DNA from: an uncultured Shewanella sp.
GTDB taxonomy: Bacteria > Pseudomonadota > Gammaproteobacteria > Enterobacterales > Shewanellaceae
Assembly (NCBI GenBank): GCA_947503555.1
Contig: CANNEE010000005.1
Location: 62,001 to 126,000, forward strand
Direction: 5' to 3'
DNA: 64,000 bases
Under the pieces are notes generated by a model. It searched no databases and was not told the DNA's origin. It saw only the letters and a program-made list of their open reading frames with translations. The first letter of the stretch is position 1. The number at the start of each line of letters is the position of its first letter. Below, in pieces: positions 58,028 to 64,000 of the stretch. A program made the translations under genes and the position numbers.

Positions 58028-59410
58028 ATGAATTCTCAATCTACTCTAGCGTCTGCTGAAGCAAGCGCTACCCAAACTCAATCCCAATCACAGCAGTCAG
58101 TCCTTGAAAGATTGTTTAGCATCACAGCGCGCGGCAGTAGCGTTAAGCAAGAAGTTGTTGCAGGCTTAACTACCTTCTTAGCCATGGTCTATTCGGTGAT
58201 TGTTGTGCCTAATATGCTAGGCACTGCTGGCTTTGACCCCGCTGCAGTATTTATTGCGACTTGCTTAATTGCTGGTGTTGGCTCTCTACTTATGGGGCTG
58301 TGGGCCAACTTACCTATGGCTATTGGCTGCGCCATCTCCTTAACCGCGTTTACCGCATTTAGTCTAGTGTTAGGCCAAGGCATGTCTATTCCTGTGGCTC
58401 TTGGTGCTATCTTTCTTATGGGCGTGGTATTTACGCTAGTGAGTGTAACTGGCGTGCGTCAGTGGGTGCTTGCTAACCTGCCTAAGGGGATTGCCCATGG
58501 TACAGGTATTGGTATTGGCTTATTTCTTCTGCTGATTGCCACAAATAGTGTGAGCCTTATTGTGGCCAATGATGCGGGTCTGCCTGTAAAGCTAGGTGAT
58601 ATCAATAGCCTACCAGTGCTGGCCACCATAGTGGGCCTTGCAGCCACAATAGGCCTAGAGAAACGTGGTGTGCCAGGTGGTATTTTGCTGGTTATCGTCT
58701 GCTTATCTGTATTTGGGTTAGTTTTCGATCCTAACGTGACTTACCAAGGATTGTTCGCTCTGCCTGATTTTACCTCTGATAAAACGCTCATTGGCCAGCT
58801 TGATATCATGGGAGCTCTTAACCCTGTGGTTTTCCCTATCGTATTAGCCTTGGTAATGACGGCGATATTTGATGCTACGGGTACGATTCGCGCTGTTGCA
58901 GGTCAAGCTAACCTGTTAGATAAAGACGATAAGATCATTGGTGGTGGTAAGGCGTTAACCTCAGACTCTGTTAGCAGTATGTTTGCTGGTCTTGTAGGTG
59001 GAGCTCCTGCAGCGGTTTATATTGAATCTGCGGCTGGCACGGCAGCTGGTGGTAAGACGGGCCTGACTGCAACGGTTGTGGGTGCGCTTTTCCTACTGAT
59101 GATTTTCTTAGCGCCACTAAGCTACCTAGTACCAGCCTATGCTACGGCGCCAGCACTCATGTATGTAGGCTTATTGATGCTAAGTAATGTCACTAAGCTT
59201 GATTTTGATGACAAAGTGGATGCTATGGCGGGCCTGACTTGCGCAGTATTCATTATTCTTAGCTGTAATATTGTCACAGGTATCATGTTAGGTTTTGTCA
59301 CCCTGACTATAGGCCGTATTACCAGCGGTGAGTGGCAAAAGTTAAAACTTGGTGTTGTGGCTATCACTCTTGGTCTTGTCGCTTTCTATATGGGTGGCTG
59401 GGCGATTTAA
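58028..59410 (+). CDS. NCS2-family purine permease (AzgA-like)
   Basis: A 460-residue inner-membrane uptake protein with about 12-14 helices. Family marks are [23 protein letters not shown] near the N-terminus, [17 protein letters not shown] in the substrate region, and [19 protein letters not shown], the signature of adenine and guanine/hypoxanthine permeases (AdeP, GhxP type). The exact purine is not decidable. A Gln/Ser/Thr-rich N-terminal tail of about 25 residues is a small oddity. It has a long structured leader and a perfect terminator. Confidence 0.9.
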   Translation: MNSQSTLASAEASATQTQSQSQQSVLERLFSITARGSSVKQEVVAGLTTFLAMVYSVIVVPNMLGTAGFDPAAVFIATCLIAGVGSLLMGLWANLPMAIGCAISLTAFTAFSLVLGQGMSIPVALGAIFLMGVVFTLVSVTGVRQWVLANLPKGIAHGTGIGIGLFLLLIATNSVSLIVANDAGLPVKLGDINSLPVLATIVGLAATIGLEKRGVPGGILLVIVCLSVFGLVFDPNVTYQGLFALPDFTSDKTLIGQLDIMGALNPVVFPIVLALVMTAIFDATGTIRAVAGQANLLDKDDKIIGGGKALTSDSVSSMFAGLVGGAPAAVYIESAAGTAAGGKTGLTATVVGALFLLMIFLAPLSYLVPAYATAPALMYVGLLMLSNVTKLDFDDKVDAMAGLTCAVFIILSCNIVTGIMLGFVTLTIGRITSGEWQKLKLGVVAITLGLVAFYMGGWAI

Positions 59411-59435
59411 ACTTAAGCTATAACCAATGAATGAT

Positions 59436-59463
59436 AAGGCCTGCAACAATGCAGGCCTTTTTG
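59436..59463 (+). terminator. Rho-independent terminator of the purine permease gene
   Basis: AAGGCCTGCA (59436-59445), loop ACAA, TGCAGGCCTT (59450-59459), then T-run. Perfect 10-bp stem. Confidence 0.94.
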
Positions 59464-59516
59464 TATTTATATCAGGGCTAGTGGAGAAATGCTTGTACAG
59501 GTTTATACCTTAGTGA

Positions 59517-59927
59517 TTATTGGTCAGCCTTTATGTCCAACTGCGCCTTTAACAGATCTTTCCAGGTGACTATTCCGATAAGCTGATTGTTTTCTAGTAC
59601 TGGCAGACAACCAACTTCATGTTCTAGCAGTAGAGTTGTGGCATCATTAATATTTAGGTGAGATGCGACCGTAACTGGATTTCTACTCATGACTTGATGG
59701 ACACGCTTTTGCAGAGTCTCTCTATCTCTAGTGGTTTCATTGAGTCCGAGGTTCGGACTGATTGCTCGAAGAAAGTCACGCTCCGACAGTATGCCCATCA
59801 GCTCCCCTTCATCGACGACAACTAGATGGTGAAAAGGGGCATTATCAAAGATCTCTTTGACTAAGGTTAATCTGTCATCCATCTCTATCGTGACTACTCG
59901 AGAGCTCATAATATCTGAGATTTTCAT
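59517..59927 (-). CDS. CBS-domain pair protein
   Basis: A 136-residue protein consisting of two CBS domains (about 1-60 and 77-132). MKISDIMSSRVVTIEMDDRL and VHQVMSRNPVTVASHLNIND start the two repeats, which end MGILSERDFL and IGIVTWKDLL. Such modules bind adenine nucleotides and regulate a partner, but no partner is evident here. The Shine-Dalgarno AGGAGG is excellent. It lies upstream of the MITE-like element, whose edge is 87 bp from its start. Confidence 0.9.
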   Translation of the reverse strand: MKISDIMSSRVVTIEMDDRLTLVKEIFDNAPFHHLVVVDEGELMGILSERDFLRAISPNLGLNETTRDRETLQKRVHQVMSRNPVTVASHLNINDATTLLLEHEVGCLPVLENNQLIGIVTWKDLLKAQLDIKADQ

Positions 59928-60014
59928 AACCCCCTCCTATGCACAAGCGTCCTAATAAGATGAAATATTTTAGCGTCTTATACAATGATTATCGGTCATT
60001 GTGAGGGAATAGTT

Positions 60015-60280
60015 ATACCAATCTAACTAAATATCTGCTCAATTCAGAGCCTCTCAGGCTTTTCAATTTAAGGCGCACTGACGCAGGAATGGTTATTCCC
60101 TTTTAAGTCAGTGCAACACAGAAGTGAAATTCCTGAGAGGCTCCCGCAGGGCGGGTTTCAACACCTCGTATGCTGTGTTAGATGCTTTCGAAATAGAACA
60201 ACTATTAACATCTATCATCTGCCTTGCCTACGAGGCGTTGAATTCTCGCTGAATGATCACATATTTAGTGCGATTGGTAT
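60015..60280. mobile_element. MITE-like element with terminal inverted repeats
   Basis: The ends match as inverted repeats: ATACCAATCTAACTAAATAT at the left, and the right end read backwards is ATACCAATCGCACTAAATAT, with similarity continuing to about 35 bases. Inside are two long imperfect hairpins: GAGCCTCTCAGG (from 60047) with CCTGAGAGGCTC (about 60132-60143), enclosing GCACTGAC/GTCAGTGC and GGAAT/ATTCC, and CAACACCTCGTA with TACGAGGCGTTG around TAGATG/CATCTA. It encodes no protein. No target-site duplication is obvious. Confidence 0.75.
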
Positions 60281-60284
60281 CCAG

Positions 60285-60316
60285 TAAAAAAGGAGCGGCA
60301 AAGCCACTCCTTTTTA
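60285..60316 (-). terminator. Terminator of the YjiH-family gene
   Basis: Read on the minus strand: GGAGTGGC, loop TTT, GCCGCTCC (one wobble), then TTTTTT. On the plus strand it also has a T-run, so it is bidirectional. Confidence 0.85.
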
Positions 60317-60338
60317 TGGAAAGTATTGTCGCTAATCT

Positions 60339-61697
60339 TTAAAAGATAAGGTGTGCAATGCCGGCGATCACTGGCAGCGTCACTAAGGTTCGTAGAATGA
60401 AAATGATGAATAGTTCAAAGAAGTTCACTGGAATTCTACTACCAATAAGTAGTGCGCCTACCTCACTCATGTAGATAAGCTGAGTGACAGACATAGCCGC
60501 GATAATAAAGCGGGTCATTTCGCTTTCAATTGAGCTGGCAAGAATCGCAGGGATAAACATATCGGCAAATCCGACCACGATAGTGCTAGAGGCTGCTTGA
60601 GCTTCAGGGACTTGTAGTAGCTCAAGTAGTGGAATAAATGGCATGCCTAAGTAGGTAAAGATAGGGGTGTACTCGGCGACAATCAGTGCCAAGGTACCAA
60701 TAGCCATGACTACAGGTAAAATGCCAAATACCATGTCGACAACATTCTTAATGCCTTCAACAAGGATCTGTTTCACATTGCCTGCTTTCTCTGCACGTTT
60801 TAGTGCATTGTGAAAGCCCCAAGAGAATACGTTGTGACCTTGTGGAATCACCTCTGCGTCAGCGTGGCGAGGCGTGTCATCGATATAACGATCGATTTTA
60901 CCTCTTAGAGGTGGCAGTTTAGGCACAATAATCGCCGCAGCAATACCTGCAAGGCAGACTGTCAGATAGAAAGGAACGAACATGTGCTCGAGTTTAACCT
61001 GAGAGATCACCACTAGGCTGAAAGTAATAGAAACCGCTGAGAAAGTCGTACCAATCACAGCCGCTTCTCTTTGGGTATAGAAGCCCGCTTCATATTGCTT
61101 ACTGGTCATCAAAATCCCGACACTACCATCACCCAACCAAGAGGCCATACAATCGATCGCACTGCGTCCAGGAAGATTGAAAACCGGGCGCATAATTTTG
61201 GTTAGCAGGGTGCCAAATAGCTCAAGCAGACCAAAATTAAGCAGTAGTGGTAACAGCATGCCTGCAAAGATGAACACGCAAAATAGTACAGGCAGTAGGT
61301 CGTTGAGTACTAGGCCACCTGTGCCGCCGGAGAATACTGCTTCATGTCCAACCTGGTTATAGGTTAAGACAATGAATATTGCACCGAGAACACGAATAGC
61401 AAACCACATAGGGCTAATGTTGAGTAAGCCGTTAAGAAAACCATTGTTGGTCACTATCTTAGGCTTAAGCAACTTAGTTGCTATGCTGGCCAGTGCCATA
61501 AAGACCACGATTGTCGTGATTATCAAGGTAAGGCTATCGCCAAGTAAGCTTTGTAAGCCTTTAGAGACGATGGCAATGGGAATAGTCAGTCCGTCTTGAT
61601 AGCTGATAGGAGCTAGGAAGAGAAGCAAACCTATTACTGAAGGAATAATAAAGGTGAGTATTGTTTTTAGACTATGAGATTGTGTTGTAGTAGCCAC
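60339..61697 (-). CDS. YjiH-family transporter with nucleoside-recognition (GATE) domains
   Basis: About 452 residues, very hydrophobic, with 10-12 helices. Two Gate-type segments (for example DLLPVLFCVFIFAGMLLPLL and the GILPVVMAIGTLALI region), and the SAIDCMASWLGDGSVGILMT and ASSTIVVGFADMFIPAILAS stretches, are typical of YjiH/YjiG-like proteins whose domain is related to nucleoside transporters. The substrate is unknown. GTG 61697 is chosen because AAGG lies nine bases upstream; ATGs at 61736 and 61778 are in frame but lack a Shine-Dalgarno. Confidence 0.82.
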   Translation of the reverse strand: MATTTQSHSLKTILTFIIPSVIGLLLFLAPISYQDGLTIPIAIVSKGLQSLLGDSLTLIITTIVVFMALASIATKLLKPKIVTNNGFLNGLLNISPMWFAIRVLGAIFIVLTYNQVGHEAVFSGGTGGLVLNDLLPVLFCVFIFAGMLLPLLLNFGLLELFGTLLTKIMRPVFNLPGRSAIDCMASWLGDGSVGILMTSKQYEAGFYTQREAAVIGTTFSAVSITFSLVVISQVKLEHMFVPFYLTVCLAGIAAAIIVPKLPPLRGKIDRYIDDTPRHADAEVIPQGHNVFSWGFHNALKRAEKAGNVKQILVEGIKNVVDMVFGILPVVMAIGTLALIVAEYTPIFTYLGMPFIPLLELLQVPEAQAASSTIVVGFADMFIPAILASSIESEMTRFIIAAMSVTQLIYMSEVGALLIGSRIPVNFFELFIIFILRTLVTLPVIAGIAHLIF

Positions 61698-62516
61698 GTA
61701 AAAACGCCTTATAAATCTATTAAGTACTTCGCTCATTATCTGGATATTGCACAAATTCGACATATTATGCATTTTCATTCAGATTTGTGACGAAGCTGGT
61801 ACAAAGAGTACCTATTCTATTCACCAAAAGTGGTGGTGAAATAACTATTTGCTTTAGCAATAATGAATGCTTGCCGAATAATTATTGCATTTGCGTGATT
61901 AAATATATTGTAACCTATTCAGTTGAAATTTAAACCCATTAATTTCTTTAAAATTAAGGTGTTAATCTTTGGTTTTTGTTTTGTTGCGATTTTGTGGGTT
62001 TATTTTGGGTGAACTTTAGATAAGTTGCAACTATCCTTTGGTTTTTTCATTATATTAGCAAGGTTTAATTTTTGAAGAATGTTGAGTTGTATGTTGGTTA
62101 ATTAAACAAGGTGAGCGTGAATTGTGAAGTGGTTTACTTTAAATAGGTAGAAGTTTCCTATAAGTGTAGGTCCTTGACCGTTATGCAATGAAACTTGTTT
62201 TTGGCTAGGTCTAGCCTCACTTGTACCTGTGAAGTTGCTTTACTGAGCTAGGGGGAAGTGGCGCGACTTGAGTGTAAAAACTAATCAGCAAAGTTCAAAC
62301 TCATTCTAGTGAGTATGTTACAAGTGATAATCAGTTATGTATCTATATCATTATGGGTATTTAATGTTAGGTTAATTAATTGAAATTTAGGAATATTTGT
62401 ATAAATTTTTTAATCTTACACTTGTAGGTACGGTAAAAATAGATGAAGATAGCCCATACTTTGATGACATCATAAGCTCAGCGTTTTGTTATAACGCTCT
62501 GTCTTTTTGATAGGAT
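61698..62516. other. AT-rich non-coding stretch
   Basis: About 800 bp between divergent genes, poor in G+C, with no open frame longer than a few tens of codons that I can support. The only structures noted are short, such as AGCGTT/AACGCT (62480-62499) followed by CTGTCTTTTTG just before the DUF998 gene. It probably holds the promoters of both neighbours and may hold a decayed gene. Confidence 0.5.
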
Positions 62517-62531
62517 TTGCAAACCCTTAAT

Positions 62532-63206
62532 ATGCTAACTAAAGTCAATCGGCTTAATTCACTTGCCTTTAAATTTGGTTTACTTGGTGCCTTAGGCTTG
62601 CTTTTGGGGATCCTTGGTGCGAGTTTAGGTTATCAGGGATACGAAGGTGAGGCATTTAACTTTCTCAACCATACCTTGAGTGAGCTGGGTAATTATGGGC
62701 ATTCAAGATGGGCTGTCATACTCAATGGTGGCATATTCTTCGGGAGCCTATGTTTAGTGCTTAGTTGTTTGTTCTTATTACAGCTTCAGCTATCTAAGTG
62801 GGCATATCCTTTTATTATATCTCTGGCTTTGGGCTATGGTGCATTAGCGATAACAGGCTTGTTTCCACTCAATGTGTACCATTTACATGTGTTTGGTTTA
62901 AAGTGGTTTTTCTATCTTTCAAGCTTAAGCTGTCTATGTTTTGTGTGTTATATGGCGATAGTGCCAATACCACATTGTTCTCGTTGGGCTATCGTGCCTG
63001 CCTTGATGGCATTTGTGAGTTTAACCGCATTTCTTTTTATTCCCCACCTAGAGCTTGGAATTATTGAAGCTGATAGGCCCTTCTATCAAGAGATGGTGCT
63101 AAAACTACCGCGTCCGAAAATTTGGTGGCCAGCATTATTAGAGTGGTTGAGCTTAGGCTTTATCTTAATCTGGACTGCGGCTTTGTGCTGCAGTAAATCA
63201 AGATAA
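62532..63206 (+). CDS. DUF998-type membrane protein
   Basis: About 224 residues with six predicted membrane helices. The opening FKFGLLGALGLLLGILGASL, then FNFLNHTLSELGNYGHS (the conserved N-x-x-S-x-L/Y-x-x-G loop) and GLFPLNVYHLHVFGL (the G-x-FP-x-N/D-x-x-x-x-H loop), fit the DUF998 family of bacterial membrane proteins. Function unknown. The start is uncertain: ATG 62532 or the in-frame TTG 62517, neither with ideal spacing from AGGA at 62512. It is convergent with ubiV. Confidence 0.78.
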   Translation: MLTKVNRLNSLAFKFGLLGALGLLLGILGASLGYQGYEGEAFNFLNHTLSELGNYGHSRWAVILNGGIFFGSLCLVLSCLFLLQLQLSKWAYPFIISLALGYGALAITGLFPLNVYHLHVFGLKWFFYLSSLSCLCFVCYMAIVPIPHCSRWAIVPALMAFVSLTAFLFIPHLELGIIEADRPFYQEMVLKLPRPKIWWPALLEWLSLGFILIWTAALCCSKSR

Positions 63207-63217
63207 AGCCTAAATTG

Positions 63218-63259
63218 CCTCAGCTCGGAATAAGCAGCACTCATTATTCCTAGCTGAGG
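63218..63259. terminator. Hairpin between the DUF998 gene and ubiV
   Basis: CCTCAGCT (63218-63225) and GGAATAA (63227-63233) pair with TTATTCC (63244-63250) and AGCTGAGG (63252-63259), giving a 15-bp stem with one mismatch. The T-run is missing, but the place between convergent genes fits a shared terminator. Confidence 0.65.
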
Positions 63260-63268
63260 TCAAGCAAG

Positions 63269-64000
63269 TTAGACGAGCTCAAACCCAGCTTTGTCGAACC
63301 AATAACCGTTACAGCTAGCTGGAGCTTGTCGAGCTATCGCTTCGCCCGACACTAAAGATTCTGCTAGGGCTATGCTCTCAAGACTTGATGGAGAGACTCT
63401 AAAGTGAGTCACCCCCATTTGTTTCATTTCATTAATTTCGCTACTCAGATCAACTTGTGCCGCTGACTGTGTTTGAATGCCGTTGAGCCTTAGTAGAGGC
63501 TGAGACTCTTGGGTTTGAGCTAACAAACCTTTACTATGGGATAGGCAAACAATACCACATTGATCCTTTTGTAGTTTGTTGTGTCTGGCGGTAAAGCAGC
63601 GAGCCGAGTGGGCGAGGGGAATATAGCCATGGCCTAGGATTTCCACTTCAAAATCTGCTGTTTTTTGGGCGAGTACCTGTGAAAGCCAACTGCGACTTAA
63701 CTCTACTGGCATAACAAAACGCTTCATTCCCCAGCTATGTAACTTTTCCAAGCTTGCGAGGTTGTAGTTGTTAATGCTTGGACCACAGACAAACTCTAAT
63801 CCTTGTGATTTGGCTAACTGTACGCCAGCCATATCATTGGCTTCGATAATAAATCTGCCATTACTGACCTGTTTAGCTAGCTCTGTGTACTCCGATGGTG
63901 CCTCTACCAGAGCCAGAGTCGAGAGTATTACCTGTTTGCCTTTACTTGCCAACATATCAGCTAATTCGAGGTAATCGGCGAATTTGACTTCTCGTCTACG
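63269..64000 (-). CDS. ubiV: UbiV, O2-independent ubiquinone hydroxylation protein (partial)
   Basis: The last 244 codons of a gene that runs off the right edge; the frame is open through 64000 (RRREVKFADYLELADMLASK). It matches E. coli YhbV/UbiV, a U32-family Fe-S protein which with UbiU and UbiT hydroxylates the ubiquinone ring without oxygen. Visible landmarks: QVILSTLALVEAPSEY, FVMPVELSRSWL, and the iron-sulfur ligands in ARCFTAR and QCGIVC, then CNGYWFDKAGFEL at the end. The first cluster Cys of the E. coli protein would lie outside the window. ubiU and ubiT would be expected beyond the edge. Confidence 0.92.
   Translation of the reverse strand, partial: RRREVKFADYLELADMLASKGKQVILSTLALVEAPSEYTELAKQVSNGRFIIEANDMAGVQLAKSQGLEFVCGPSINNYNLASLEKLHSWGMKRFVMPVELSRSWLSQVLAQKTADFEVEILGHGYIPLAHSARCFTARHNKLQKDQCGIVCLSHSKGLLAQTQESQPLLRLNGIQTQSAAQVDLSSEINEMKQMGVTHFRVSPSSLESIALAESLVSGEAIARQAPASCNGYWFDKAGFELV

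Overview
The window reads as chromosomal DNA of a marine gammaproteobacterium, most likely Shewanella. The basis is gene order and protein similarity to known families: dnaKJ-fklB-dapB-carAB-greA-yhbY-rlmE-ftsH-folP-tpiA-secG-tRNA-rimP-nusA-infB-rbfA-truB-rpsO-pnp-nlpI-prfC, then nupC-tsx-deoCABD-ytjB-serB-radA, then torRTS. The species call is inference from memory, not from a database search. Nearly all of the window is ordinary core genome on the + strand with short gaps, clear rho-independent terminators and many TTG/GTG starts.

Layout. 1-2.7 kb: a cut membrane protein, YbaK, an exported beta-repeat protein and an EamA transporter. 3-6.2 kb: heat-shock dnaK-dnaJ behind a near-consensus sigma-32 promoter. 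6.3-8.9 kb: the one clearly accessory segment, a lone ABC-ATPase/TOPRIM (OLD-like) gene between two inverted arms built from the same hairpin-forming blocks. 9-20.9 kb: M48 lipoprotein protease, FklB, DapB, carbamoyl-phosphate synthetase, GreA, YhbY, RlmE, FtsH and FolP. 21-29.2 kb: TpiA, SecG, tRNA-Leu(GAG), initiator tRNA-Met, and the rimP-nusA-infB-rbfA-truB-rpsO expression operon. 29.3-36.5 kb: a GGDEF-EAL protein on the opposite strand, then PNPase, NlpI and RF3. 36.6-45.1 kb: a small DUF5363-like gene, YjjV, and a nucleoside uptake and salvage block (NupC, Tsx-like porin, DeoC, DeoA, DeoB, DeoD). 45-52.6 kb: YtjB, SerB, an alpha/beta hydrolase, a large double-PilZ protein, RadA and a small PilZ protein. 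52.8-57.7 kb: TorR, TorT and TorS without the TMAO reductase genes. 58-64 kb: an NCS2 purine permease with a long structured leader, a CBS-pair protein, a MITE-like element, a YjiH-family transporter, a DUF998 membrane protein and the cut ubiV gene.

How the genes work together. Outer-membrane Tsx-like protein and inner-membrane NupC bring in nucleosides, DeoD/DeoA phosphorolyse them, and DeoB and DeoC turn (deoxy)ribose phosphates into acetaldehyde and glyceraldehyde 3-phosphate. The purine permease and the YjiH-family protein may add to this uptake theme. The GGDEF-EAL enzyme and two PilZ proteins give a c-di-GMP theme. TorRTS and UbiV point to life with alternating oxygen and anaerobic respiration.

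The most interesting signals are: the inverted-arm cassette carrying the OLD-like gene; a 19-codon leader peptide plus terminator before carAB that resembles pyrBI attenuation; a promoter-hairpin-terminator module before greA that looks like a GraL-type small RNA; a multi-hairpin leader before the purine permease; a 266-bp MITE-like element; and the absence of glmM between folP and tpiA-secG.
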